Under the pieces are notes generated by a model. That model ran no database searches. It had not been told where the DNA came from and saw nothing but the letters and a program-made list of their open reading frames with translations. DNA of 6,436 nt from a bacterium (GTDB lineage: Bacteria; Ratteibacteria; UBA8468; B48-G9; JAFGKM01): NCBI GenBank assembly GCA_021160565.1, contig JAGHCG010000235.1, positions 1 through 6,436 of the forward strand. Direction: 5' to 3'. Shown here in pieces: positions 1 through 6,300 of this stretch. Positions within the stretch are counted from its first letter, which is position 1. The number at the start of each line of letters is the position of its first letter. A program made the translations under genes and the position numbers.

Positions 1-1717
1 AATTTGTAAAGGTGGTTGAATTTTTCTTAATTTTCACAGAAACATTTTCTCCTGCAATTTGAATTAAAATTTTATCCATTTCTGTTTCAGTCTCAACATA
101 AAATTCTTTTTTTCCTTTTTTCACTTTATAAAGAGGGGGTTGAGCAATGTAAATATATCCATGTTTTATAAGGTCTGTCATCTGCCTGTAAAAGAAAGTA
201 AGAAGAAGTGTTCTTATATGGGCTCCATCAACATCAGCATCTGTCATAATTATAATTTTATGATATCTGGCTTTACTTATATCAAATTCCTCTCCAACTC
301 CACCACCTATTGCAGTAATCATTGTTTTAACTTCATCATTATTAAGAACTTTATCAAGTGAGGCTTTTTCTGTATTTATTATTTTCCCCTTTAATGGTAA
401 AATTGCCTGAAATGTTCTGTCCCTTCCCTGTTTTGCACTTCCACCTGCTGAATCTCCCTCAACGATGAAAAGTTCTCGCTGGGAAGGTTCTTTGATTGAG
501 CAATCAGCAAGTTTTCCAGGTAATGCTCCTGTTTCAGCAAGTTTTTTCCTTGTTAAATCTCTTGCTTTTCTTGCTGCTTCTCTTGCTTTTGCAGTTGCTA
601 TACATTTATTCAAAATTTCTCTTGCAGGTTCAGGATTTTCCTCAAGAAATGTGAAAATTTGCTGGGAAACTATTCCCTCAACAAGAAAACGTATTTTTGA
701 ATTGCCAAGTTTTGTTTTTGTCTGTCCTTCAAATTGAGGTTCCGGAAGTTTCACACTTATAACAGCAACAAGTCCTTCTCTAACATCTTCACCAGCAAGG
801 AGTTTATTGTTGAGGAAACCATTATTTTTCCCATACTCATTTATTGCTCTTGTAAGTCCACTTCTGAAACCTGTAAGATGTGTTCCACCTTCTTTTGTAT
901 TAACATTGTTGGCAAAGGAAAGAACTGTTTCACTATATCCTTCATTATACTGAAAAGCAATTTCCACTTCCACATCATCTTCAACCTTTTTAAGATAAAA
1001 TGGAGGAGAAAAGAGAACTTTTTTATTTTTATTTAAATATTCCACGAAAGAGACAAGTCCACCATCAAACTGGTAAACTTCTTTTATATTTTTTCTTTCA
1101 TCTTCAAATACTATCTTTATTCCACCATTAAGAAAAGCAAGTTCTCTCAGTCTTCCTGAAAGAATGCTTTCATCAAACTCGGTTGTTTCAAATATTTTCT
1201 CATCTGGCTTGAATGTGACTTTTGTTCCTGTTGAGTGGGTTTTCCCAATTACCTTTAATGGAGTAACAGGTTTACCCCTTTCATATCTCTGATGATAAAC
1301 TTTTCCATCTCTCTTAACCTCAACTTCAAGCCATTCAGAAAGAGCATTTACTACGGAAACTCCAACTCCATGAAGTCCTCCTGATACTCTGTAAACTTTT
1401 CTATCAAATTTTCCACCTGCATGAAGTACTGTCATTACCACTTCAACCGCTGGTCTTTTTTCTGTTTTATGCATATCAACCGGTATTCCTCTACCATTAT
1501 CTTCAACTGTTATGCTATTATCCGGATGGATTGTCACATAAATTTCACTACAAAAACCTGCCATTGCCTCATCTATACTGTTATCAACCACTTCATAAAC
1601 AAGATGATGAAGTCCTGAAGTGGATGTATCTCCAATGTACATGGCGGGTCTTTTTCTGACCGCTTCTATTCCACCCAGAACCTGAATTGTGGTTGCATCA
1701 TATTTTTCTCTCTTCAT
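1..1717 (-). CDS. gyrB: DNA gyrase subunit B, 3' end beyond the window
   Basis: This is the ATPase subunit of type II topoisomerase, which partners GyrA to supercoil DNA. 572 codons are visible and the gene continues past the left edge. The GHKL ATPase domain shows catalytic E42 with D45/N46, D73 in DNGRG (73-77), GGLHGVG (113-119) and T165. The transducer domain carries QTKTKLGN (332-339) with the ATP-contacting Q332 and K334. The Toprim domain has EGDSAGG (420-426) and D493/D495/D497 in the TDADVDG motif. Numbering follows E. coli GyrB almost residue for residue, and R136, the novobiocin-contact arginine, is kept. The start is fixed by GGAGGT at 1722-1727, four bases before ATG. The QRYKGLGEM motif is not reached 42 residues after the PPLY motif, so this appears to be the long GyrB form with an insertion in the Toprim/tail region. 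ParE is less likely, because similarity to GyrB is high throughout. Confidence 0.98.
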   Translation of the reverse strand, partial: MKREKYDATTIQVLGGIEAVRKRPAMYIGDTSTSGLHHLVYEVVDNSIDEAMAGFCSEIYVTIHPDNSITVEDNGRGIPVDMHKTEKRPAVEVVMTVLHAGGKFDRKVYRVSGGLHGVGVSVVNALSEWLEVEVKRDGKVYHQRYERGKPVTPLKVIGKTHSTGTKVTFKPDEKIFETTEFDESILSGRLRELAFLNGGIKIVFEDERKNIKEVYQFDGGLVSFVEYLNKNKKVLFSPPFYLKKVEDDVEVEIAFQYNEGYSETVLSFANNVNTKEGGTHLTGFRSGLTRAINEYGKNNGFLNNKLLAGEDVREGLVAVISVKLPEPQFEGQTKTKLGNSKIRFLVEGIVSQQIFTFLEENPEPAREILNKCIATAKAREAARKARDLTRKKLAETGALPGKLADCSIKEPSQRELFIVEGDSAGGSAKQGRDRTFQAILPLKGKIINTEKASLDKVLNNDEVKTMITAIGGGVGEEFDISKARYHKIIIMTDADVDGAHIRTLLLTFFYRQMTDLIKHGYIYIAQPPLYKVKKGKKEFYVETETEMDKILIQIAGENVSVKIKKNSTTFTN

Positions 1718-1739
1718 GGGAACCTCCAATTAACTAATA

Positions 1740-1768
1740 ATTTTACTATTTCCCGTTATTTGTGTCAA
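1740..1768 (-). promoter_or_regulatory. gyrB: Sigma-70-type promoter of gyrB
   Basis: On the minus strand a perfect -35 hexamer TTGACA (1763-1768) is followed by a 17-bp spacer and TAAAAT (1740-1745), one base off the -10 consensus. The predicted transcript would start near 1733 and reach the GGAGGT ribosome binding site almost at once, giving a leader of roughly 16 bases. A second TTGACA at 1780-1785 has no acceptable -10 at the right distance. It belongs to the end of the neighbouring insertion-sequence remnant. Confidence 0.8.
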
Positions 1769-1770
1769 AT
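1758..1770. promoter_or_regulatory. Short inverted repeat over the gyrB -35 box, possible operator
   Basis: ATTTG-TGT-CAAAT is a perfect 5-bp inverted repeat with a 3-bp centre, and it covers the whole -35 hexamer of the gyrB promoter. A repressor bound here would block RNA polymerase. The repeat is short and AT-rich, so chance is a real alternative. No regulator is encoded nearby. Confidence 0.25.
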
Positions 1771-1773
1771 ATA

Positions 1774-1797
1774 GGGGGTTGTCAAGAATTTTGTGTC
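1774..1797. repeat. Putative terminal inverted repeat of the IS remnant (gyrB side)
   Basis: Read outward on the minus strand this is GACACAAAATTCTTGACA followed by a C-run. It overlaps the transposase C-terminal codons and stop (ETQNS-stop), an arrangement common in IS256-family elements. It contains an outward-facing TTGACA (1780-1785). Its partner end was not found with confidence. The nearest similar string is CTAAAATTGACA at 2315-2326, in the expected orientation but lacking three bases. Confidence 0.5.
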
Positions 1798-2190
1798 TCG
1801 CTCACCTCCTTTCCAAATCTTAAGTTAAACAATTGTCTTATTTCATACTCATTTCCTTTATTTCTTACATAACTGGTGGTCTGATTTCGGAAAAATACTT
1901 TCTATACTTTCACTGCAATCTAAGGAAAATCATCACTTACTATAATCAATACTCTCTTTAAACCAGAAGGAGATTAAATCATTTCCGCCACAATACATGG
2001 CGGACCCGACACTCTTTTTGGCGGGAAATATTTTTATCCAGTCAGTTCTGTTCTCTTTCCCAAATTCTATATACCATCCTCCTATCTCTTTCCTTCCATC
2101 CAGCCCTATTAACAAAATTACATAAATTACTGCATCTTCCAGGTCTCTTGTCTTAAAATCATCCACTTTATCTTTTACATCTCTCAAATT
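1782..2190 (-). pseudogene. IS256/Mutator-family transposase, fragmented
   Basis: Four consecutive pieces read in shifted frames. Piece A (2187-1969, preceded by an in-frame stop) includes AVIYVILLIGLDGRKEIGGW and EFGKENRTDWIKIF, then NDLIS after a 42-bp insertion. Piece B (1964-1923) reads GLKRVLIIVSDDFP and ends at a TAG. Piece C (1923-1867) includes SIESIFPKSDHQLC. Piece D (1868-1782) includes YEIRQLFNLRF and ends SETQNS-stop. Joined, A to C follow the order of the DDE core of these transposases: GRKEI, then NDLISRGLKRV, then SDDFP, then IFPKSDHQLC. Most of the region between DHQLC and the C-terminus is missing, as is everything upstream of piece A. An 84-codon open frame at 1933-2187 with a TTG start is piece A plus out-of-frame sequence, not an intact gene; it lacks the GGAGG site of the real genes here. 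Confidence 0.82.
1984..2025. repeat. 42-bp palindromic element inserted in frame in the transposase remnant
   Basis: Piece A of the transposase would read WIKIF-NDLIS, but exactly 42 bp (14 codons, PAKKSVGSAMYCGG) separate F from N without changing frame. On the plus strand the insert begins with a perfect 7-bp hairpin, TCCGCCA (1984-1990) / TGGCGGA (1998-2004), with a 7-base loop. A second TGGCGG copy (2019-2024) near the other end lets 1982-1990 pair instead with 2019-2028 through one bulged base, so the insert ends are inverted repeats. It is visibly richer in GC than its surroundings. It resembles REP-like or Rickettsia-palindromic-element-like sequences in behaviour. Relationship to any named family is unproven. 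Confidence 0.6.
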
Positions 2191-2320
2191 TTTCCTTGCT
2201 CAATTTCCATCCTCCCATTTCTCCCTTTCCTTCTTTTCTTCAGATTTTTATATATTAGAGACAATATTTTTTTACTACCATACAGGTAAAATAGAAAAAG
2301 TAGAGCCATTATAACTAAAA

Positions 2321-2349
2321 TTGACAGATTGAGGATTTGAGAGTAATTT
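2321..2349 (+). promoter_or_regulatory. Probable promoter of the MBL-fold hydrolase gene
   Basis: A perfect TTGACA (2321-2326) is followed by a 17-bp spacer and TAATTT (2344-2349), which matches the -10 consensus at its first two and last positions. Transcription would start near 2356, only a few bases before the ribosome binding site. The -10 is weak and the leader unusually tight, so another promoter further upstream remains possible. Confidence 0.45.
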
Positions 2350-2357
2350 TAATTTTG

Positions 2358-2365
2358 AAGGAGGT
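2358..2365 (+). promoter_or_regulatory. Ribosome binding site that fixes the hydrolase start
   Basis: AAGGAGGT sits seven bases before ATG at 2373. It rules out the longer reading from TTG at 2337, which would add 12 residues, has no such site, and would place the Shine-Dalgarno sequence inside the gene. Confidence 0.9.
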
Positions 2366-2372
2366 GAGGATA

Positions 2373-2981
2373 ATGGTTGAAAATATAAAATGGCTTGGAC
2401 ATGCAAGTTTACTGATAGAAAAAGAAGGGAAGGTTATATATGTGGACCCATGGAAAATAAAAGAAGAAAAGAAAGCGGATTTGATTTTAATAACTCATCC
2501 ACATTATGACCATTGCAGTAATGAAGATGTGAAAAAAATTCTGAAAGAAGAAACTGTAATAGTTGCCCCTTCAGATGCTTTAAAAGAAGTTGATGGAAAA
2601 AATAAGAAAGCGATAAGGCCTGGAGAGGGAATTGACTTTGAATGGGTGAAGATAGAAGGAGTTGCTGCTTATAACCTGAATAAAAGTTTTCATCCGAAGG
2701 CAAATAACTGGGTTGGATTTATAATAAGATTTCCAGAAAGTTCAATTTATATTGCTGGTGATACTGATTTTGTTCCTGAAATGAAACAGGTGAAAGCAAA
2801 TATAGTAATTTTACCTGTTGGAGGAACATATACGATGGATGCAGAAGAAGCAGCAAGGGCAGTGAATACAATAAAACCAGAAATAGCAATTCCAATTCAT
2901 TATGGAGATATAGTTGGTTCTCAAAAAGATGCTGAAAAATTTGCTTCTCTTGTAAAAGAAGCAGAAGTTAAAATACTTTAA
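2373..2981 (+). CDS. Metallo-beta-lactamase-fold metal-dependent hydrolase (UPF0173/UlaG-like)
   Basis: This 202-residue, single-domain cytoplasmic protein has no signal peptide or membrane segment. It spans the whole fold of the COG2220-type hydrolases, close to UPF0173, with a typical length. It starts VENIKWLGHASLLI, the usual first strand. The metal ligands are visible: H42-x-H44-x-D46-H47 in THPHYDHC, D130 in AGDTD (128-132) and H176 in IPIHYG (173-178). H107 in SFHPKANNWVGF is a family-conserved histidine near the active site. Relatives include L-ascorbate-6-phosphate lactonase, but most UPF0173 members have no known substrate, so none is assigned. The gene stands alone, transcribed convergently to the downstream oxidoreductase with 25 bp between the two stop codons. 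Its start is ATG 2373, set by the strong ribosome binding site. Confidence 0.93.
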   Translation: MVENIKWLGHASLLIEKEGKVIYVDPWKIKEEKKADLILITHPHYDHCSNEDVKKILKEETVIVAPSDALKEVDGKNKKAIRPGEGIDFEWVKIEGVAAYNLNKSFHPKANNWVGFIIRFPESSIYIAGDTDFVPEMKQVKANIVILPVGGTYTMDAEEAARAVNTIKPEIAIPIHYGDIVGSQKDAEKFASLVKEAEVKIL

Positions 2982-2993
2982 ACAGTGTATTTT
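2970..2993. terminator. Weak AT-rich hairpin between convergent genes
   Basis: AAAATAC (2970-2976) pairs perfectly with GTATTTT (2987-2993) across a 10-base loop, and on the plus strand a short T-run follows. It overlaps the end of the hydrolase gene and lies in the 25-bp gap before the convergent oxidoreductase stop. With one G-C pair per stem it would be a weak terminator at best, but no better candidate exists in the gap. Confidence 0.3.
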
Positions 2994-3006
2994 TCAAAAA
3001 TTGCTT

Positions 3007-4059
3007 TTAAAAAATAACTTCTTTCCCTGTTTCAGAACTTTTATATATTCCTTCGAGCATTTTTATAACTTCAAGAGATTCTTCAGGTTTTACAGGAACT
3101 TCTTTATCTTCTTTTACACATTCAAGGAAAATTCTTATTTCCTCATGATGAGGTTCAACATCAGGAAGTGTTTCCATTTTCAAATCAATATTCTGTAAAA
3201 CTCCTTTCTTTTCAGTCGCAAGTTTACCATCAGGCCATCTTATTCCTGCTTCTGTTCCAAAAAGAGTTGTTGAAAGGTCTGAAAGTTTTTCCATATTTGC
3301 AAGGAAACTGCAGGTAAGTAAAATTGTTGCATTATTTTTAAATCTTATAAATCCGGTTGCAAAATCTTCAACATCATAAGCATCTCTATCCCATTCTCCC
3401 CACAATCCTCTTATGTCTTTTCTTTTAGCAAGTTTTGTATAGGTGGCGCCATTTACTGAATGAACTTCAGGACATCCCATAAACCAGTAAGTTAAATCAA
3501 GAATATGCACTCCTATGTCGAACATTGGTCCTCCACCACTGAGTTCCTTTTTTATGAAAGTAGGACTGGGTGGCAAATATCTTCTTCTTAATGCAAAAGC
3601 AATGGCATGATAAATTTCTCCAAACACTCCATCTTCAATCAGTTCTTTTATAACTTTTGCTTCTTTTGTAAACCTCAGATGCTGTCCTGCCATTAATTTT
3701 TTTCTATTTTTTTTACTTGCTTCAATCATTCCCTTTACTTCTTCTATACTTAAAGCAAGTGGTTTTTCACATATTACATGTTTTCCCGCATTTAAAGCAT
3801 CAACTGTTATTTGATAATGAAACCTGTTTGGGGCGCATATGTCAATTATATCTATTTCTTCCATTTCCAGCAGTTTTTTGTAGTCATCATACACATGAGA
3901 AATTTCCAATTTTTCAGACGCATAATTTCTTGCTTCTTTTGAAACATCTGCTATTGCAAAAACTTCAACATCTTTAAGTTTCTTCCATCCAGGAAAATGA
4001 ACCATTCTTGCAATTCCACCAAAACCCACTATTCCAACCAGATATTTTCCTCTTAACAT
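3007..4059 (-). CDS. Gfo/Idh/MocA-family NAD(P)-dependent oxidoreductase
   Basis: This 350-residue cytoplasmic dehydrogenase has the usual length for the family. The N-terminal Rossmann fold shows GFGGIA (12-17), and D38 at the end of the second strand suggests a preference for NAD(H). CAPNRFH (75-81) follows, then CEKPLAL (97-103), whose K99 is the family's catalytic lysine. The C-terminal alpha/beta domain has a GGG turn (175-177) and the D181-x-G-x-H185-x-x-D188 motif, with H185 the likely catalytic partner. Family members oxidise or reduce sugars, inositols and related polyols, and this sequence does not reveal which. Its ATG follows AAGGAGGA (4066-4073) and lies 15 bp after the acyl-CoA synthetase stop, so the two are almost certainly co-transcribed. 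No truncation or missing key residue is seen. Confidence 0.95.
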   Translation of the reverse strand: MLRGKYLVGIVGFGGIARMVHFPGWKKLKDVEVFAIADVSKEARNYASEKLEISHVYDDYKKLLEMEEIDIIDICAPNRFHYQITVDALNAGKHVICEKPLALSIEEVKGMIEASKKNRKKLMAGQHLRFTKEAKVIKELIEDGVFGEIYHAIAFALRRRYLPPSPTFIKKELSGGGPMFDIGVHILDLTYWFMGCPEVHSVNGATYTKLAKRKDIRGLWGEWDRDAYDVEDFATGFIRFKNNATILLTCSFLANMEKLSDLSTTLFGTEAGIRWPDGKLATEKKGVLQNIDLKMETLPDVEPHHEEIRIFLECVKEDKEVPVKPEESLEVIKMLEGIYKSSETGKEVIF

Positions 4060-4074
4060 TTTTACTCCTCCTTT

Positions 4075-6165
4075 TTAAAATTTAAAAGAAATTCTCACAT
4101 CCACTGCTATTGCTCCTTTTCCTTTTTCCATAACAATTAAAGGATTTATATCCATTTCTTTTATTTCAGGGAAATCAGTACATAATTTTGATATTCTTAA
4201 AAGTACATCTTTTATACCTTCTTTATCCCTTTCAGGAATATTTCTAAATCCAGAGAGAATTTGAGAAGTTTTTATTTCCTCTATCATTTCTTCTGCATCA
4301 GTGGTTGTTATCGGGATTACTCTAAAAGAAACATCTTTTAAAAGTTCAACATAAATTCCACCAAGTCCAAACATTAAAAGATGTCCAAATTGAGGGTCCT
4401 GTGTAACACCAACTATAACTTCAACTCCCTTTAAGATGGGCTGTATTTGAACTCCAATTATTTCAGCATCTTTTTTATATTCCTTTGCTGATTTAACTAT
4501 TTCTTCAAAAGCTTTCTCTGCTTCTTCTGGTGTTGTAATGTTCATTTTAACTCCACCTGCTTCTGTTTTGTGAAGAATATCAGGTGAGACAAGTTTCATA
4601 ACAACATTTTTCCCTATCCTTTTAAAGTATTCCACACACTCCTCTTTATTTCTTGCCAGGAAAGAATTTATCACTTTAATCCCGTAAAGAGAAATCATTT
4701 CTCTCCCTTCAATATCTCCTATATTCCTTTTCCCTTCCTCCTTAAATTTCTTTATTAACTCTCCTACTTTTTCCTTTTCCACTTCAAATTCAGGTATTTT
4801 TCCTTTGTCTTTCTCCAGATATTTTCTATATAAACTCATTCCTTTAAGTGAAAAGACAGCCCTTTCAGGAAAGAGATAATTTGGAATTGAGTTGTTCTGA
4901 AGTATATCAATTCCTTTTGCAATTCTTTTCCCACCCATAAAGCATCCAACCACAGTTTTATTATATTTCTTTGATATTTCAACCACTTTTTCTGCTGTCT
5001 CTGGAATTTGAGTGACCACCTGTGGAGTTAAAATTGCTATAACACCATCAACATTTTCATCAGAGAGAACCGTATCAAGTGTTTTCCCATAGGTGTCAGC
5101 AAGAACATCTCCAAGTGCATCAACAGGATTATGAATGTTTGCAGCAGGTGGAAGTAATTCTTTTAAAAATTTTTCTGTTTTTTCTTTAAAAGTGGCGAGT
5201 TTAAGACCTTCTCTTTCAATAGCATCAACAGCCATGACAGCAGGTCCTCCAGCATTTGTGACAATTGCTATTCTGTCTCCTTTAAGGAGTGGCTGGTAGG
5301 AGAAAATAAGAGCGTAATCAAAAAGTTCCTCAACTGAATTTGCTCTTATAACCCCTGATTGAATAAATGCAGCGTCATAAGCACTGTCTGAACCCGCAAT
5401 ACTTCCTGTATGGGAAGAGACCGCTTTTCCACCTTGTTCTGTTCTTCCGGATTTTACAATAATAATTGGTTTTTTCTGTGAAATTTTTTTTGCTACATTG
5501 ATGAATTCTCTCCCATTATCTATCCCCTCAAGATAGAGTAAAATGGCGTTTGTATTTGGGTCTTTTCCAAATTCCTCTATAAGGTCAATTTCTGATACAT
5601 CTGCTTTATTTCCGTAACTTACAAATTTTGAAAGTCCTATATTTTCTCTACATGCCCAGTCAAGAATTGCTGTACCAAGAGCACCTGACTGAGTTATAAA
5701 AGAAATTTTCCCTTTTGGTGGCATTTCAAAAGCAAAAGAAGCATTCAATTTATTCACAGGGTCTATAACCCCAAGGCAATTAGGTCCAATAAGTCGCATT
5801 TTGTACTTTTTGACTATTTCTTTTAATTCCTCTTCTCTTTTTTTACCTTCTTCTCCTGTTTCTTTAAAACCAGCACTTATAACTATCAGCCCCTTTACTC
5901 CCTTTTCTCCACACTCTTTTGCTACCTCACACACAAATTTTGAAGGGATAATAATAACAGCAAGGTCAACTTTTTCAGAAATTTCAGAGATATTTTTATA
6001 ACACTTCAAATTCAGAATTTCTCCACCTTTTGGATTTACAGGAAATATTTTCCCTTCAAACCCTCCATCAATTATATTTTTAAGAACTTTAAACCCAAGT
6101 TTTTCAGGATTTGTTGATGCTCCTATTACAGCGACACTTTCTGGATTAAAAAATTGAGTTAACAT
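4075..6165 (-). CDS. ADP-forming acyl-CoA (acetate-CoA) synthetase, fused alpha-beta
   Basis: The enzyme catalyses acyl-CoA + ADP + Pi to acid + CoA + ATP, a substrate-level phosphorylation step of fermentation, in the cytoplasm. The 696 residues hold both subunits. The CoA-binding domain has VIGAS (13-17) and GPNCLG (127-132). The succinyl-CoA-synthetase-like domain has TQSGALG (158-164) and the phosphohistidine H252 in SSHTGS. A linking alpha domain runs roughly 297-450. The C-terminal ATP-grasp (beta) domain runs roughly 480-690, with H532 in ILHKTEAGGV as the second phosphate-relay histidine, FGLGGIYVELLKDV (599-612) and EMDINPL (670-676). The protein acetyltransferase Pat shares this architecture but adds a GNAT domain, absent here; both relay histidines are kept, so an active ligase is likely. 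The acid (acetate, propionate, branched or aryl acid) cannot be told. AGGAGGGG (6170-6177) fixes the start. It is the first gene of an operon with the downstream oxidoreductase. Confidence 0.95.
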   Translation of the reverse strand: MLTQFFNPESVAVIGASTNPEKLGFKVLKNIIDGGFEGKIFPVNPKGGEILNLKCYKNISEISEKVDLAVIIIPSKFVCEVAKECGEKGVKGLIVISAGFKETGEEGKKREEELKEIVKKYKMRLIGPNCLGVIDPVNKLNASFAFEMPPKGKISFITQSGALGTAILDWACRENIGLSKFVSYGNKADVSEIDLIEEFGKDPNTNAILLYLEGIDNGREFINVAKKISQKKPIIIVKSGRTEQGGKAVSSHTGSIAGSDSAYDAAFIQSGVIRANSVEELFDYALIFSYQPLLKGDRIAIVTNAGGPAVMAVDAIEREGLKLATFKEKTEKFLKELLPPAANIHNPVDALGDVLADTYGKTLDTVLSDENVDGVIAILTPQVVTQIPETAEKVVEISKKYNKTVVGCFMGGKRIAKGIDILQNNSIPNYLFPERAVFSLKGMSLYRKYLEKDKGKIPEFEVEKEKVGELIKKFKEEGKRNIGDIEGREMISLYGIKVINSFLARNKEECVEYFKRIGKNVVMKLVSPDILHKTEAGGVKMNITTPEEAEKAFEEIVKSAKEYKKDAEIIGVQIQPILKGVEVIVGVTQDPQFGHLLMFGLGGIYVELLKDVSFRVIPITTTDAEEMIEEIKTSQILSGFRNIPERDKEGIKDVLLRISKLCTDFPEIKEMDINPLIVMEKGKGAIAVDVRISFKF

Positions 6166-6204
6166 TTATCCCCTCCTGTTAAGAATGAAAAGATACGGAA
6201 AAAT

Positions 6205-6232
6205 ATTATATCACCACTTGCTGAAATGTAAA
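6205..6232 (-). promoter_or_regulatory. Promoter of the acyl-CoA synthetase-oxidoreductase operon
   Basis: On the minus strand TTTACA (6227-6232, one mismatch to the -35 consensus), a 16-bp spacer and a perfect TATAAT (6205-6210) precede the gene. The transcript would start near 6198, leaving a leader of about 33 bases that contains the ribosome binding site. This implies the operon is transcribed independently of the gene ending at 6301. Confidence 0.65.
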
Positions 6233-6276
6233 GGAGTTTTGAAATAGTAGAAACAACAGGGAAAAAATAGAAAAAA

Positions 6277-6300
6277 AATAAATTTGGAATAAATTTTTAT
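6277..6300 (-). terminator. AT-rich direct/inverted repeat after the upstream gene, possible terminator
   Basis: AATAAATTT occurs twice, at 6277-6285 and 6288-6296, in an 11-bp period. On the minus strand, just after the stop codon at 6301-6303, this stretch can fold into an imperfect all-A/T stem (two-base bulge) followed by a run of eight T (6271-6278). The position and the T-run suit a terminator, but the stem has no G-C pairs. Confidence 0.3.

Larger units (their letters stand above)
1774..2190 (-). mobile_element. Degenerate IS256/Mutator-type insertion sequence remnant
   Basis: A truncated insertion sequence lies between gyrB and the hydrolase gene. It contains broken pieces of an IS256-family (Mutator-like, DDE) transposase on the minus strand. 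Its gyrB-side end is inferred at about 1774, where a G-run and TTGTCAAGAATTTTGTGTC (1779-1797) overlap the transposase stop codon in the way expected of a terminal inverted repeat. The N-terminal half of the transposase is absent: similarity stops near 2190 and no recognisable opposite end follows. The element is dead. Its family rests on remembered consensus segments, not on a database search. Confidence 0.75.

Noticed and set aside
140..1618. Plus-strand open frames at 140-361, 465-737, 734-1036 and 1421-1618
   Set aside because: All are antisense to the unmistakable gyrB reading frame and have no family features.
1802..1812. A strong Shine-Dalgarno-like AAAGGAGGTGA on the minus strand (its complement resembles the 3' end of 16S rRNA)
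   Set aside because: No start codon lies at a proper distance. The bases are explained as codons of the transposase C-terminus (FGKEVSE), and no other rRNA sequence flanks it.
1933..2187. An 84-codon open frame with a TTG start as a functional small gene
   Set aside because: Its first two thirds are transposase sequence plus the palindromic insert, and its last eleven codons are out of frame with the transposase continuation. It lacks the GGAGG site of the real genes.
2184..2309. A minus-strand 41-codon frame with a hydrophobic start and basic tail, overlapping the next frame by TTGA
   Set aside because: There is no ribosome binding site before its ATG and the frame it would be coupled to is a pseudogene fragment. 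Hydrophobicity can come simply from T-rich DNA.
2191..2320. Possible further gene or RNA between the IS remnant and the hydrolase promoter
   Set aside because: I see no stable hairpin, tRNA-like fold or coding frame with a ribosome binding site. The stretch is AT-rich and featureless.
2434..2703. Minus-strand open frame opposite the hydrolase gene
   Set aside because: It is antisense to conserved metal-binding codons of the hydrolase and has a leucine/serine-rich shadow composition.
3001..3977. Plus-strand open frames at 3001-3198 and 3717-3977
   Set aside because: They are antisense to the Gfo/Idh oxidoreductase, with phenylalanine/leucine-rich shadow composition.
5801..6001. Plus-strand open frame opposite the acyl-CoA synthetase
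   Set aside because: It is antisense to the CoA-binding domain, serine/phenylalanine-rich, and without a ribosome binding site.
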